Shown: positions 40,695 to 50,808, counted from the stretch's first letter. The stretch is DNA of 64,000 nucleotides from Phytohalomonas tamaricis (GCF_003012345.1 NZ_PVRV01000013.1:31870-95869); one strand, 5' to 3'. Numbers and translations: made by a program. Notes: generated from the letters alone by a model not told the origin.

Positions 40695-41207
40695 ATGAAT
40701 GACGCGCCGATGCAGCGTCCGCTGCGCTGGTTATGGCTGGCAGTCATCGTGGTCGTGATTGATCTCGGCAGCAAGGCACTTGTCAGTGCTACGCTGTCGT
40801 ATGGCCGGCCGGTCGAGGTGCTGCCATTTTTCAATCTGACGCTTTTGCACAATACCGGCGCGGCGTTCAGCTTTCTGGCTGAGCATGCCGGCTGGCAGCG
40901 TTGGCTGTTCGCGGCAATTGCAGTAGCGGCGGTTACCGGTTTAACCGTCTGGCTTTCGCGACTGAAGGCTTCCGAGCGCCTGACCGCTTTGGCGATTGCC
41001 TTAATTATCGGCGGAGCATTGGGTAATCTCTATGATCGCCTGATGCTTGGCTATGTGGTCGATTTCCTCTCTTTTCATTGGGGCGGATATTTCTATCCTG
41101 CTTTTAATGTGGCGGATTCGGCCATCACGGTGGGTGCAGTTGCGCTAATCTGGGAATCGCTGCGTGGCAAGAAAAAACAGCAAGTCAGCGATCAGGCTAA
41201 AGGATAG
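40695..41207 (+). CDS. lspA: Lipoprotein signal peptidase (signal peptidase II)
   Basis: A 170-residue inner-membrane aspartyl protease with four hydrophobic segments; it removes signal peptides from prolipoproteins. The catalytic aspartates are in LGNLYDRLMLG and FNVADSAITVG, with the family's LTLLHNTGAAFSFL. It sits 32 bases after ileS, the classical order. Confidence 0.96.
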   Translation: MNDAPMQRPLRWLWLAVIVVVIDLGSKALVSATLSYGRPVEVLPFFNLTLLHNTGAAFSFLAEHAGWQRWLFAAIAVAAVTGLTVWLSRLKASERLTALAIALIIGGALGNLYDRLMLGYVVDFLSFHWGGYFYPAFNVADSAITVGAVALIWESLRGKKKQQVSDQAKG

Positions 41208-41233
41208 CTAAAGGATGGAGAGGGAGCGTTTAG

Positions 41234-41680
41234 ATGAGCGACTATCGGGTTGGTGAAGGAATGGAGATTTCGCTTCATTTCACCTTGAAGCTTGAAGACG
41301 GCACGATCGTCGATTCCACTCGGGAAAAACGCCCTGCCGACTTCGTGTTTGGGGACGGCAATCTACCACCGGGATTCGAGGCGCCTATCAAGGGGCTTGC
41401 GATAGGTGAGAGCGGCAGCTATGCCGTTGCCCCTGAGCACGGTTTCGGTCAGTACAACCCGCAGAATGTGCAAACGCTATCCATTGACAATTTCGAGACG
41501 ATGACCATCGAAGAGGGCATGGTCGTATCGTTTTCCGATCCGGCTGGCGGCGAACTGCCTGGCGTGATCAAGTCGATCGGTGAGCGCCAGGTCGAAGTCG
41601 ACTTTAATCATCCGTTGGCGGGGCGTACCCTGACCTTTGAAGTTGAAGTGCTTGACGTCCGTCCGGCCACTACTCATTAA
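41234..41680 (+). CDS. fkpB: FKBP-type peptidyl-prolyl isomerase (SlpA/FkpB)
   Basis: A 148-residue FKBP of the SlyD-like class: FKBP strands [18 protein letters not shown] and MKG-like GLAIGE flanking an insert-in-flap domain (residues about 70-120; [16 protein letters not shown]). It acts as prolyl isomerase and chaperone. No His-rich SlyD tail. It is 26 bases after lspA and 17 before ispH. Confidence 0.93.
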   Translation: MSDYRVGEGMEISLHFTLKLEDGTIVDSTREKRPADFVFGDGNLPPGFEAPIKGLAIGESGSYAVAPEHGFGQYNPQNVQTLSIDNFETMTIEEGMVVSFSDPAGGELPGVIKSIGERQVEVDFNHPLAGRTLTFEVEVLDVRPATTH

Positions 41681-41697
41681 GCGAGGGCGAGGTGCCC

Positions 41698-42675
41698 ATG
41701 CAAGCATCTGAACAACCTGCCATGAAAATCAAACTGGCTAACCCGCGTGGTTTCTGCGCTGGCGTCGACCGTGCCATCGATATCGTCAACCGTGCGCTTG
41801 ATGTGTTCGGTGCGCCGATCTATGTGCGTCATGAAGTGGTGCACAATCGCTTTGTGGTCGACAGCCTGAAAGCGCGTGGTGCTATTTTTGTCGAAGAGCT
41901 CGATGAAGTGCCCGATAATGTGATCGTGATCTTTTCTGCCCACGGTGTATCGCGTGCCGTGCAGCAGGAGGCCGAGCGCCGTGGGCTGAAGATTTTTGAT
42001 GCCACCTGTCCTCTGGTCACCAAGGTGCATATGGAAGTGCTGCGCTATGCCAAGCGCGGCCAGGAATGCATCCTGATCGGTCATGCTGGCCACCCTGAGG
42101 TGGTAGGCACGATGGGCCGTTACGATACGTCGTACGGCGGGGCGGTTTATCTCGTCGAAGATGAAAACGATGCCAGAAATCTTCAGGTACGCGATCCATC
42201 GAAGCTGTCTTTCGTCACCCAGACGACGCTTTCGATGGACGATACTTCCAAGGTGATTGACGCGCTGCGCGAGACGTTTCCCGACATTCAGGGGCCGCGC
42301 AAGGATGATATCTGCTATGCCACGCAGAATCGCCAGGACGCTGTGCGTCAGCTGGCTGAGGAAAGCGACTTGGTACTGGTAGTGGGTAGCCCTAATAGCT
42401 CTAACTCGAATCGCCTGCGTGAGTTGGCCGAGCGCATGGGCACACCGGCTTACTTAATCGATAATGCCGAAGAAATGCAGCCGTCCTGGTTCGAGGGTGT
42501 TACTTCGATTGGGATTACTGCTGGCGCCAGCGCCCCGGAAGTACTGGTCAAAAGCGTTATTTCACGCCTTCAAGAATTGGGTGCTGAAGCGCCGGAAGAA
42601 CTGGCAGGCCAGGAAGAGAATATTACCTTTTCCATGCCCCGCGAGCTCAGAGAGCGCGTTATCGCTAGTGTTTGA
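41698..42675 (+). CDS. ispH: 4-hydroxy-3-methylbut-2-enyl diphosphate reductase
   Basis: Last step of the MEP pathway, yielding IPP and DMAPP; an oxygen-sensitive [4Fe-4S] enzyme. The three cluster cysteines are in [22 protein letters not shown] and [11 protein letters not shown] take the ATG at 41698, which has GAGGTG 8 bases before it, giving 325 residues; the inner ATG at 41722 ([10 protein letters not shown]) resembles the E. coli start but lacks a ribosome-binding site. Confidence 0.95.
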   Translation: MQASEQPAMKIKLANPRGFCAGVDRAIDIVNRALDVFGAPIYVRHEVVHNRFVVDSLKARGAIFVEELDEVPDNVIVIFSAHGVSRAVQQEAERRGLKIFDATCPLVTKVHMEVLRYAKRGQECILIGHAGHPEVVGTMGRYDTSYGGAVYLVEDENDARNLQVRDPSKLSFVTQTTLSMDDTSKVIDALRETFPDIQGPRKDDICYATQNRQDAVRQLAEESDLVLVVGSPNSSNSNRLRELAERMGTPAYLIDNAEEMQPSWFEGVTSIGITAGASAPEVLVKSVISRLQELGAEAPEELAGQEENITFSMPRELRERVIASV

Positions 42676-42743
42676 TTGGTCTTTTTTGCGGGAAGACAGG
42701 TGCTCCGAGCCCGGAGCGCTGGCAGGCAGCCAGAGGAAGTGAC

Positions 42744-43226
42744 ATGGGCGATATCGTCATCAACGTTATGTTGTTCTTTGCGGCCTTGGCGCTAATGGAG
42801 GGTGTGGCGTGGTTCACGCATCGCTATATCATGCATGGAGTGTTGTGGTGTTGGCATAAGTCGCACCACGAGCCTCGTCATAGTGCGTTTGAGCTCAACG
42901 ATCTGTTCGCGTTCTGGTTTGCTCTGCCCTCGATCGTTCTGATCTATTTCGGCTCGAACGGTCACCCTTATCTGCTGAGTTTAGGGCTCGGCATCGCCGC
43001 TTACGGTGCGGTGTATTTCATGTTTCATGATGGTCTGGTGCATCGTCGCTTTCGTGTGCCCTTCAATCGCCGCCGTGCGTTCTGGCGTAAACGTATCCAG
43101 GCCCACCAAATGCATCATGCCGTCAACAGTCGAGAGGGCGCAGTCTCTTTTGGTTTTCTAATCGTACGTTCACCTAAAGACCTCAAGCGCGAACTTATCC
43201 GCAAAAAAGCCTCCTTGCGCCGCTGA
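42744..43226 (+). CDS. crtZ: Beta-carotene hydroxylase-like (CrtZ family)
   Basis: A 160-residue membrane di-iron hydroxylase of the fatty-acid-hydroxylase superfamily. The histidine clusters of CrtZ are in place: HRYIMHG, HKSHHEPRH, FHDGLVHRRF and HQMHHAVNS. It should hydroxylate beta-carotene rings to zeaxanthin. The start is the ATG at 42744 with AGAGGAAG upstream. No other carotenoid gene (crtE, B, I, Y) is in the window; the neighbour ispH only supplies precursors. It sits between ispH and the pilin genes, an insertion relative to Pseudomonas order. Confidence 0.85.
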   Translation: MGDIVINVMLFFAALALMEGVAWFTHRYIMHGVLWCWHKSHHEPRHSAFELNDLFAFWFALPSIVLIYFGSNGHPYLLSLGLGIAAYGAVYFMFHDGLVHRRFRVPFNRRRAFWRKRIQAHQMHHAVNSREGAVSFGFLIVRSPKDLKRELIRKKASLRR

Positions 43227-43293
43227 TATTCCTTTCCTTTGCTACAACTCTTTAAAGATTCATCATCCATCCGCCGTTATTGCTTCCAATATG

Positions 43294-43318
43294 AGCGCCG
43301 CTTTATCTGAGCGGCGTC
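43294..43318 (+). terminator. Hairpin between crtZ and pilV
   Basis: CGCCGCT at 43296-43302 pairs with AGCGGCG at 43310-43316, loop of 7 bases. There is no T-run after it, so it may be only a weak terminator or transcript-end stabiliser. Confidence 0.4.
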
Positions 43319-43339
43319 TAAGCAATTACGGATGACGCC

Positions 43340-43867
43340 ATGGTTTGTCATACCCGACAGCAGGGCTTCTCGCTCATTGAAGTACTGGTCACGTTAGTGG
43401 TGCTGAGTGTTGGCATCATGGGGGCGGCTGGGCTGCAGTTTTCGGCAATGCGTGCCAATGAGGAGGCGCTGCAGCGGACCCGTGCAACATTGCTGGTTGA
43501 AGGGATGATCGAGCGCATTCGCGCCAATGCCGCTGAAGCAGGGCTCAAAGCCTATGCCACCAACACAAGTGTAATGCCTTCCAGCACCACTCAAACGTGC
43601 ACGCAATCATCCGATGGTCCGGCAGCCGTGGCTCAATACGATATCTGTGAGTGGCAGCGCGAACTAGCCTTGGATGGAAGTAACGGTGGATTTCGCAATG
43701 CACAGGGCTGCATTTCCGTTTCGGCTAATGAGGTTACCGTAGCGCTAGCCTGGCAGGGCACAGGAGCAACCACGGCACAAGGGGAGTGCGGCGATGATGC
43801 TATCAGCGTGGCGCGCAAGGATGTAGTGCTGAAAACGGTGGTCTATTCCGCGGATGGTTCGTCATGA
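43340..43867 (+). CDS. pilV: Type IV pilus minor pilin PilV
   Basis: A 175-residue pseudopilin. The class III leader ends with QG before FSLIEVLVTLVVLSVGI, with the conserved Glu at +5, so it should be cut and N-methylated by PilD. The C-terminal part has cysteine-containing loops. Minor pilins PilV, PilW, PilX with PilY1 initiate pilus assembly. It overlaps pilW by 4 bases (ATGA). Confidence 0.9.
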   Translation: MVCHTRQQGFSLIEVLVTLVVLSVGIMGAAGLQFSAMRANEEALQRTRATLLVEGMIERIRANAAEAGLKAYATNTSVMPSSTTQTCTQSSDGPAAVAQYDICEWQRELALDGSNGGFRNAQGCISVSANEVTVALAWQGTGATTAQGECGDDAISVARKDVVLKTVVYSADGSS

Positions 43868-44841
43868 CGGGCTATCGTCAACGCGGGGCGAGTCTGCTTG
43901 AGCTAATGATTGCGCTGGCCCTTGGCGCGCTGGTCATCGGCGCGATCGTCACTATCTATATCCATGTGGCGCGTGCAGCGCAGTATCAGCAAGCGCTTAC
44001 CGAGGTGCAGTCGACGGGACGCTTCGCAACGCAGCTGATCGCTGACGATATACGGCGCGCCGGATTCTGGGGCAAGGTCTGGCAGCCATCGTTCGAAGGC
44101 ACTTTCGAAGCAGATGATGACAACTTCCAGCAGGCTGCCAGGGCTGGCTACGGTGGCGATGCTCAACTAGCTCAGCCACTCCCGGCTTGGGGGGCGCCGA
44201 CGGCAGAGGTGTGTCAGCACAGTGGTTGTATCAACAGCCTCTGGTCAGGCGATCCGCAGGCACCGCATGACGTGCTGTTTGTACGCTATGCGAAGGTGGA
44301 TGGCGCCTCATCGGTCGGGCTGGAAAGTCACGGGAGCTGTGCCTGGATCGGGACTGGGTCTGGTGGGGCTTGCAGTAATCTAGACGATGATGATCAGTGG
44401 CAGTATCACGCCGTGTATTACTATCTGCGCAGCGTTCAGGAAACGCAGTCGGATGGTGGCGCACTCAATGTGCCTGCACTCTATATGGCTCAGTTAGGCG
44501 CGACAGGGCAGTATCGCACGGTTGAGATCGTTCGCAACGTTGAAGCGCTGGCTATTGACTGGGGTTATGACCAGGACGGTGATGGTTTTGCCGATCACTA
44601 TTATTCCAGTGAAGAGGCTGTGCTACAGGCCCAGAGCGACCTGCTCGGGTGGTGGCAAAACGTCATCAGCGCTCGGGTCTACCTTGTGATTCGCAGCGAC
44701 GCTTTGGCAGTGCCACGGCAGATAGGCGAATCGACCCTCATGCTAGGTGGACAAACCTACAGCGCACCCGCCGACAATCGTATCCGACGCCTTTTCTCCA
44801 CCACGGTCATGATTCGCAATGCACGTAACCATAGCGATTGA
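43864..44841 (+). CDS. pilW: Type IV pilus minor pilin PilW
   Basis: A 325-residue large minor pilin. Cleavage site RGASLLELMIALALGALVIG with Glu +5 at the N-terminus; the C-terminal domain is long, as in PilW. The segment QLIADDIRRAGFWG is typical of the family. Overlaps both pilV and pilX, indicating an operon. Confidence 0.9.
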   Translation: MTGYRQRGASLLELMIALALGALVIGAIVTIYIHVARAAQYQQALTEVQSTGRFATQLIADDIRRAGFWGKVWQPSFEGTFEADDDNFQQAARAGYGGDAQLAQPLPAWGAPTAEVCQHSGCINSLWSGDPQAPHDVLFVRYAKVDGASSVGLESHGSCAWIGTGSGGACSNLDDDDQWQYHAVYYYLRSVQETQSDGGALNVPALYMAQLGATGQYRTVEIVRNVEALAIDWGYDQDGDGFADHYYSSEEAVLQAQSDLLGWWQNVISARVYLVIRSDALAVPRQIGESTLMLGGQTYSAPADNRIRRLFSTTVMIRNARNHSD

Positions 44842-45367
44842 TATCTCAACGCCGAAAAAGCAAGGCGGCTTTTCACTGCTGATCGGCCTGATATTACTGA
44901 CCGGCATGTCAATTCTGGCGCTATCGCTTTTTTCCAGTGGGCTGTTCGAGACGCGTTCTGCTTATCAGACCGGACAGCGCGTCGAGAATTTCCAGCTCAA
45001 TGATGGGGTTGTCGATCAGCTGCTAATGGATCTCTTGCCTGACAGTAGCGGAGAGACGAGCAGTTTGATGACGCAACTCCAGCAGCTTGAAAAGGATCAG
45101 AGCATAGATATCACTGTGTGCGCTGACGACGAAGATGACTGTAGCGGGGAAGGAAGTATCACTCTGAAGAGAGTGGATAATCCCTGTGATGATGAGGCGT
45201 TGATACGCGAACTTTCAAGTTCAAACGGGCGAGCACTTTGCCGTTACTATGAAGCCGATATTTCGCGTGAGCAGCAAAGGGATATTCTGCATTCCAGTAG
45301 TGCTCTTCAACAGGGACTTTTCGATGTGACTTATAGCGCGACCACCTCCAATGGACTGGCCTTATGA
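44819..45367 (+). CDS. pilX: Type IV pilus minor pilin PilX
   Basis: A 182-residue protein with a short polar lead, QGGFSLLIGLILLTGMSILA as pilin-like hydrophobic segment, and an acidic C-terminal domain. Position +5 is not Glu, which is also true for other PilX proteins. It overlaps pilW by 23 bases and pilY1 by 4 bases. Identification rests on position and N-terminal pattern; the rest is poorly conserved. Confidence 0.85.
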   Translation: MHVTIAIDISTPKKQGGFSLLIGLILLTGMSILALSLFSSGLFETRSAYQTGQRVENFQLNDGVVDQLLMDLLPDSSGETSSLMTQLQQLEKDQSIDITVCADDEDDCSGEGSITLKRVDNPCDDEALIRELSSSNGRALCRYYEADISREQQRDILHSSSALQQGLFDVTYSATTSNGLAL

Positions 45368-48339
45368 CGATTAGGCTAAAGGTTATCGCCCTGTGCTTGT
45401 GGCTATTTACCATTACTATGGGGGGGTATGCCTACGGTGATGACGTTGATGTTTATATGTCGCGTTATCAAAGTGACAGTCTCGGTGGCCAGCCGCAGGT
45501 AATGATCATTTTCGATAACTCGGCAAGCATGACGGCTAAAGTTGCCAATAGCAGTGACTCACGCCTCGCTGTCGCCAAGAGCGTTATTATTAAGATTATC
45601 GAAGATAATCCAAAGCTCAATTTTGCATTGACCGTATTTAACGATAACTATGACGTTCAGAGTGGCGTTAATAAAAACAACGGCGGTCGTATAGTACAGG
45701 GCTTTCCATCGGAAAAAACTCAGGATGAAACGGGTGATCACGGTCGTCTGGCGCTCCAGAATGTCGTTAATAGCCTACAGGCTACTACCACTACGCCGCT
45801 GTGCGAGACCATGTATGAAGTCTATCGCTATTTCTCGGGAGATTCGGTGTGGTTTGGCGATGACAAGAAAGCGAAGGACCAGCCAGATCGAGATACGACA
45901 ATTGAAACCAATGGGGTATATGAATCCCCGTTAAGATCCTGTGAAAACATTTACGTGATCTATATGACCGATGGGCAGCCCAACAAGGACATCGATGCCA
46001 ATAGCAAAATAAAGTCTCTCGTCGCTAGTAGTACATGCGGCAATTATGAGGCCGATAACGACGGCAATAGCGAAAACTGCCTGCCGCAGTTGACCGAGTA
46101 CATGAGAACCCATGATCTGGCTCCTGATCTGGCTGGCGATCAGCATGCCTATACCTACACGATCGGCTTCGCTACTGATCAACAATTGCTAAAGGATGCG
46201 GCCTCACCGCTCCTGGACGAGGAAGGTGAAGAAACCGACACCAAGGGCTATTTCACCGCCGATGACGTCAGTCAGCTCAGCACCGCGTTTAATAATATCG
46301 TTGCCAATATTCTTTCTCAGTCTCGGACGCTGGTGTCCTCTGAGCTCACCGCTGCCAACGTCACCCAGACGCGCAGTTTGGACTATGTCTATCTACCGCG
46401 TTTCCTGCCACAAGAGGATCAGCAGTGGACAGGTAATATCAAGAAATATGTTTATGATAGCGAAGCGGGAGAACGTACAGGCAGCGAGCTATGGAGCGGT
46501 GCCAGCGATGACGACGAGGTGGAAAGTGGCGGCTTCGGTGCGCAATTGCTCACTCAAGGCTACCTGGGCCGGGATGTCTACACTGATATTCTTAGTGCTA
46601 ACCGTATCGTCTCTCTTTCCACTTATCTCCCGACGATCAGCAGTTCAGGGGCAAGGGGAGACGCCGATCAATATTTCGGTTCCCCGGCTGCCACTCTGCT
46701 CAAGAGTACGCAATATGCGCCGGTCGATGTCGCCAACTGGGTGCTGGGTAAGGATGTCATCGGTGGCAGTGGTGGCACACGTGACTGGCTGGTAGGCGAT
46801 ATCATTCACTCGACGCCGATTGCGATCAATTACGGCGGCGACAGCGATAGTAACGTTCGCCTCTTCTTTGGCACCAATGAAGGTATTTTGCATGCCGTAA
46901 ATGCCAGTACGGGACAGGAGAGCTGGGCATTCTGGCCCGAGGAGACTGTCGATACTCCGGTCTATCGCATGCTCAACGGCAATGAACAATACCGTGCCTA
47001 CGATCTTGAAAGCGGTGAGAAAATCTATGAATCAGCGCAGTCAATCAATTACGGTCTCGATGGTGAACTGGGTTATATCACTGTCGATAGTGACAAGAGC
47101 GGCGTGATCGGTGACGCGAATGATGATCGTGCCTTGATCGCCTTCGGCTTTCGACGCGGCGGCTACAGTTATTACGGCTTAGATGTCACAAAGAAGGATG
47201 GTCCACCTGCATGGGCCTGGCGTATCACACCTCAGACGGCGGGGTTTGCAACCCTCGGTCAGACATGGTCGACGCCCATACCGGCTAAATTGGAATCATC
47301 AAAAGCGGTCTTCACCTTCGGCGGCGGCTACGACATCGCCAAAGATGATCTCGACGCGATTCAGGACGACTCGCGTGGCACCGGCGTCTATATTGTTGAC
47401 GCTTATAGTGGTGATCTCATCGGTGGCTTTGCCGCTACGACAGGCAGCGACAAGCTCAACGCCACCTCTGAGTTGAAGGACAGCGTGTCGGGCAATCTTA
47501 ACCTGGTCGATCTCGATCTCAATGATCTAAGCGATCACGCTTTCTTCGCCGATACGGGCGGGAATGTCTGGTACGCCGATATCAGCAATACGGATGCCTC
47601 GCAGTGGAGCCTGACCAAACTGGCGACGCTGGGCCGACACCTCAGTGATGGCCAGGACCGGCGCTTTTTCAACACGCCGGATTTGGTACGTACCACTATC
47701 GGCGGTCAGAAGTTCGATTTTCTGATGATCGGCAGCGGCGACCGTGCCCATCCCGGGCGGACTGAGATCAGTAACTACCTGTTCATCCTCAATGTGACCT
47801 CCGTTCTGAGCGGAGCAGAGGGTGCGCAGGCGATAAGTTTCGATGATCTGAGCGAGGCTACATTCGATGCGGAAAGCGAAAGCGGGACCTTAAGCTTTCC
47901 AGCCGCTGCACGAACGTCAAAAACCGCACTAGCGAGTTTCTCGGGCTGGAAGCTTGCCATCGGCGAGGCAGGCAGCGGACGCAAGGTGCTGTCTAACACG
48001 CAAACGGTCACGGGGACTACGTTTTTCACTGCTTATGAGCCGAGTGCGAGTATTTGCACGCCTATCGATGGTGTCAGCTACTTTTATGCCTTCCAATTCC
48101 CGCAAATCACTTGGCAAGGGTCGGAAGCAAAAGAAACGGCGGGTCAGATCGCCGCCGTGGAGTTAACGAGCGACTATATGGTCGGCACGCCCTCGCTTCA
48201 CGTTTCCAACGGTAGCGTACAGATTCTGGGTATCAACAGTAGCGTTTTGCAACAGGTGCTGACAGCAGTGACTGGAAGCGAATCGTTGAGCTTTTCGCAG
48301 CAGAACATTCAACCCTCCTGGTGGTATCAGGAAAAATGA
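45364..48339 (+). CDS. pilY1: Pilus assembly/adhesin protein PilY1
   Basis: A 991-residue exported protein placed at the pilus tip. After a signal peptide (residues about 1-25) there is a von Willebrand A-like domain with the metal site DNSAS near residue 50, and a C-terminal seven-bladed propeller domain with GTNEGILHAVNASTGQE and a calcium-loop-like acidic stretch (DLDLNDLSDH). In P. aeruginosa PilY1 is required for surface sensing and twitching. It overlaps pilX by 4 bases. Confidence 0.92.
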   Translation: MTIRLKVIALCLWLFTITMGGYAYGDDVDVYMSRYQSDSLGGQPQVMIIFDNSASMTAKVANSSDSRLAVAKSVIIKIIEDNPKLNFALTVFNDNYDVQSGVNKNNGGRIVQGFPSEKTQDETGDHGRLALQNVVNSLQATTTTPLCETMYEVYRYFSGDSVWFGDDKKAKDQPDRDTTIETNGVYESPLRSCENIYVIYMTDGQPNKDIDANSKIKSLVASSTCGNYEADNDGNSENCLPQLTEYMRTHDLAPDLAGDQHAYTYTIGFATDQQLLKDAASPLLDEEGEETDTKGYFTADDVSQLSTAFNNIVANILSQSRTLVSSELTAANVTQTRSLDYVYLPRFLPQEDQQWTGNIKKYVYDSEAGERTGSELWSGASDDDEVESGGFGAQLLTQGYLGRDVYTDILSANRIVSLSTYLPTISSSGARGDADQYFGSPAATLLKSTQYAPVDVANWVLGKDVIGGSGGTRDWLVGDIIHSTPIAINYGGDSDSNVRLFFGTNEGILHAVNASTGQESWAFWPEETVDTPVYRMLNGNEQYRAYDLESGEKIYESAQSINYGLDGELGYITVDSDKSGVIGDANDDRALIAFGFRRGGYSYYGLDVTKKDGPPAWAWRITPQTAGFATLGQTWSTPIPAKLESSKAVFTFGGGYDIAKDDLDAIQDDSRGTGVYIVDAYSGDLIGGFAATTGSDKLNATSELKDSVSGNLNLVDLDLNDLSDHAFFADTGGNVWYADISNTDASQWSLTKLATLGRHLSDGQDRRFFNTPDLVRTTIGGQKFDFLMIGSGDRAHPGRTEISNYLFILNVTSVLSGAEGAQAISFDDLSEATFDAESESGTLSFPAAARTSKTALASFSGWKLAIGEAGSGRKVLSNTQTVTGTTFFTAYEPSASICTPIDGVSYFYAFQFPQITWQGSEAKETAGQIAAVELTSDYMVGTPSLHVSNGSVQILGINSSVLQQVLTAVTGSESLSFSQQNIQPSWWYQEK

Positions 48340-48742
48340 ACGGTAGCCTCGGCGCTGTTATTGGCCATTGCTTAGTCATTTCGGCCATTGGCTGACCGGG
48401 AGCTATCATTCATTGAACCTTTTGCGCTCATGCTCAGTGCAGAACTCCGCATGATTCATTTCTGTGAGCTTATTTTTCTATCGACTAACCGATAGACATT
48501 ACGTTTTGCTCGAAGCCTGCTGTTTGCCCTCCTTGTGTTATGACTTTTCCGATCAGCCCGGCAACGCTACTTTCAGGGCGAGCAAAGTGCAGCACGGACT
48601 ACGCTTCGTTTGAGCATCAACTTGTTGGCTAACGTCTTTGTCGCGGGCATCGTCAAGCAGATCACCTATTGCCTTCAATCCCTGTATGCCCACGGATAAG
48701 TCATCGGCATGCCGTAGCTGATATCAGGGGCAGCCAGAGGCG
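48340..48742. other. Gene-free gap after pilY1 where pilE would be expected
   Basis: About 400 bases between pilY1 and the reversed fimT. I see no pilin signal, no clear terminator and no supportable gene; a frame over 48669-48893 runs opposite fimT and looks like a shadow. Confidence 0.5.
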
Positions 48743-49273
48743 TCATGAGCACTCGGCGTCACTAGTAAGCGATTCATCGCGGGTGCGTCCCATCGCGTTG
48801 ACCACCAGTAACAACGCGCGTGGCGAATCTGCAGATCCTGAGGCCGGAAGGCAGAAGCGAAACGTGGCATTGACCATGTTCTTGGTCGGTTGAGGATGAA
48901 AGAGGCGATCTGCGCCAGGCCCTTTGATCGTAATACGCGTATCGGGTTCGAGGCGGGCGAGCACTTCCTCGGTGCTATTTGCCTGGTTATTTTCCTGAGA
49001 GGTACGCACGATCGTGTAGTGCTGCCATTGGCCATCGCAATCGCTACCATTGGTGCTGCCGCAAAGTATCAACGAACGATGCATGGCAACGCTGGTCTGG
49101 CGGGCATAGGCAATCAACGTACGCATGTCGTTTCTGGCCCCGCGGGCGGCAGTTTCGTTAAGCCATTGCTGGTAATGCGGAAGTGACCAGCTCGCGAGTA
49201 ATGCGATAAGCAAAAGCGTAACGAGCGATTCTAAAAGCCCGATACCGGACTGATGCTTTTTTTGCGCGTTCAT
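48743..49273 (-). CDS. fimT: GspH/FimT-family pseudopilin
   Basis: A 176-residue pseudopilin: QSG precedes IGLLESLVTLLLIALLA, with Glu at +5, then the GspH domain (RGARNDMRTLIAYARQTSVA, LCGSTNGSDCDGQW). In Pseudomonas fimT and fimU precede pilV in the same direction; here only one such gene exists and it is reversed and placed after pilY1. It may serve as FimU in function. Divergent from thiO. Confidence 0.85.
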   Translation of the reverse strand: MNAQKKHQSGIGLLESLVTLLLIALLASWSLPHYQQWLNETAARGARNDMRTLIAYARQTSVAMHRSLILCGSTNGSDCDGQWQHYTIVRTSQENNQANSTEEVLARLEPDTRITIKGPGADRLFHPQPTKNMVNATFRFCLPASGSADSPRALLLVVNAMGRTRDESLTSDAECS

Positions 49274-49430
49274 GCCTCTGGATACCCGTGTCGTTTGAGC
49301 GCAAGATTCGCGCGAAATGGATTCTTATCGTTTTCTTCTTGCTATCTATCGGCACGATGGACGGGGAGGCTTAGCGAGGAGACGATGGTATTCGGTATCA
49401 TCGCTGGAAAAGCTCAGCTGGAGAAGATGT

Positions 49431-50537
49431 TTGGACGACTTCTTGATTGTAGGTGGCGGTGTCATAGGGATGATGAGTGCACTTCGGTTAGCCGAAGCAG
49501 GCGCCTCGGTGACACTTGTCGAACGTCAGCGCTGTGCGCACGAGGCGTCCTGGGCAGGTGGTGGGATCGTCTCGCCGCTTTATCCCTGGCGCTACGACGC
49601 GCCGGTTACCGCACTGGCGAGCTACGCTGAACAGTTTTATCCCCAGCTTGCCGAGCAGTTGGCGGCAGCCACCGGGATCGATCCGCAATTTACGCCGGGC
49701 GGTATTTTCTATCTACGTGTCGAAGATGTAGCAAGTGCCAAGGCATGGGCTTCGGCATTCGATAAACGCTTGGAAACAGCTAGTCCTGCACTGCTGGAAA
49801 CGAAATTATCCCAGCTGACGGCGTCTTCATATCCGGCGTTATGGATGCCCGATCTTGGAAGCATTCGTACGCCCCGTCTGGGCAAGGCGCTGCGCGAGCG
49901 CCTGAAGCAGCTGGATCATGTGACGCTGGTTGAGCATACAGAGGTGTACCGAGTCCACGTAAACGCCGGCACAGCCTTAGGTGTTGAGACCTCCCAGGGG
50001 CTGATTGAAGGAGGGCATGTGGTTGTAGCCGGTGGGGCCTGGAGTGCACGAATAATTGAGCCATTGGGAAGCGTGTTGCCTATCTATCCGGTCAAAGGAC
50101 AGATGCTGCTTTTCAAGGCTGCGCCTGGCTTGCTTGAACATGTCGTGCTGATGAACGGGCATTACCTGATACCGCGCCGTGATGGCCTGATTCTAGCAGG
50201 AAGCACCTTCGAGGATGTCGGCTTCGACAAGTCCCTTCCTGAGGAAGGGTATCGTCAGCTGTACGCTCAAGCGCTGGAGATTCTGCCGGAATTAAAGCAC
50301 TGCGAGGTGGTGCAGCATTGGGCAGGGCTGCGACCCGGTACGCCCGGCAGTATTCCATTTATCGGCGCACTACCTGAGGTAGCTCGGCTCTCCATCAATG
50401 CCGGTCATTTCGGCAATGGCGTGATGATGGCGCCTGCAGCAGGGCAACTGCTGGCCGATCTGTTACTAGGGAATGTCCCGATTGTAGATCCTGCTCCCTA
50501 CCAACCGAAAAATGCCACGAGCGAGCGGCTGTTATAG
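49431..50537 (+). CDS. thiO: Glycine oxidase ThiO
   Basis: FAD-dependent oxidase that makes the iminoglycine used in thiamine thiazole synthesis. I start it at the TTG at 49431 (DDFLIVGGGVIGMMSALRLA), 6 bases after GGAGA; the open frame goes 38 codons upstream with no similarity. The GxGxxG FAD motif is at the N-terminus, and WAGLRPGTPGSIPFIG and NAGHFGNGVMMAPAAG are the C-terminal family blocks. 368 residues, as usual. Its location beside fimT matches Pseudomonas. Confidence 0.9.
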   Translation: MDDFLIVGGGVIGMMSALRLAEAGASVTLVERQRCAHEASWAGGGIVSPLYPWRYDAPVTALASYAEQFYPQLAEQLAAATGIDPQFTPGGIFYLRVEDVASAKAWASAFDKRLETASPALLETKLSQLTASSYPALWMPDLGSIRTPRLGKALRERLKQLDHVTLVEHTEVYRVHVNAGTALGVETSQGLIEGGHVVVAGGAWSARIIEPLGSVLPIYPVKGQMLLFKAAPGLLEHVVLMNGHYLIPRRDGLILAGSTFEDVGFDKSLPEEGYRQLYAQALEILPELKHCEVVQHWAGLRPGTPGSIPFIGALPEVARLSINAGHFGNGVMMAPAAGQLLADLLLGNVPIVDPAPYQPKNATSERLL

Positions 50538-50544
50538 CTTACCG

Positions 50545-50808
50545 TTATCGCTCATCCTTGCGCTGGGAACCGTACGTGAGAAATTTCTGACGATGCGGTT
50601 CGCAGCAGAACCATTGGGTATCATTTGTCAGGGCTTCATTCTTGGGCAAATGAACCTGGCAATAGGCACAGCGCACCATGACACCGCCGTCACGTAGCTC
50701 ATGCGCTGCCTTTTGACGCTTTAGCGTTTCCTGTTTCAATTTATAACGGCGATAAAGCTTCAGGCCAAACCAGATCAGAATGGCGAAAATAATCAGACGA
50801 ACAAGCAA
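50545..50808 (-). CDS. PP0621-family small protein
   Basis: An 87-residue protein with one N-terminal membrane segment (residues 2-18), a basic stretch, and a cysteine/histidine knuckle: VRCAYCQVHLPKNEA and WFCCEPHRQ. In pseudomonads this family is found next to pilS/thiO. Function unknown; the Cys/His pattern suggests metal binding. Convergent with thiO, 7 bases apart. Confidence 0.8.
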   Translation of the reverse strand: MLVRLIIFAILIWFGLKLYRRYKLKQETLKRQKAAHELRDGGVMVRCAYCQVHLPKNEALTNDTQWFCCEPHRQKFLTYGSQRKDER

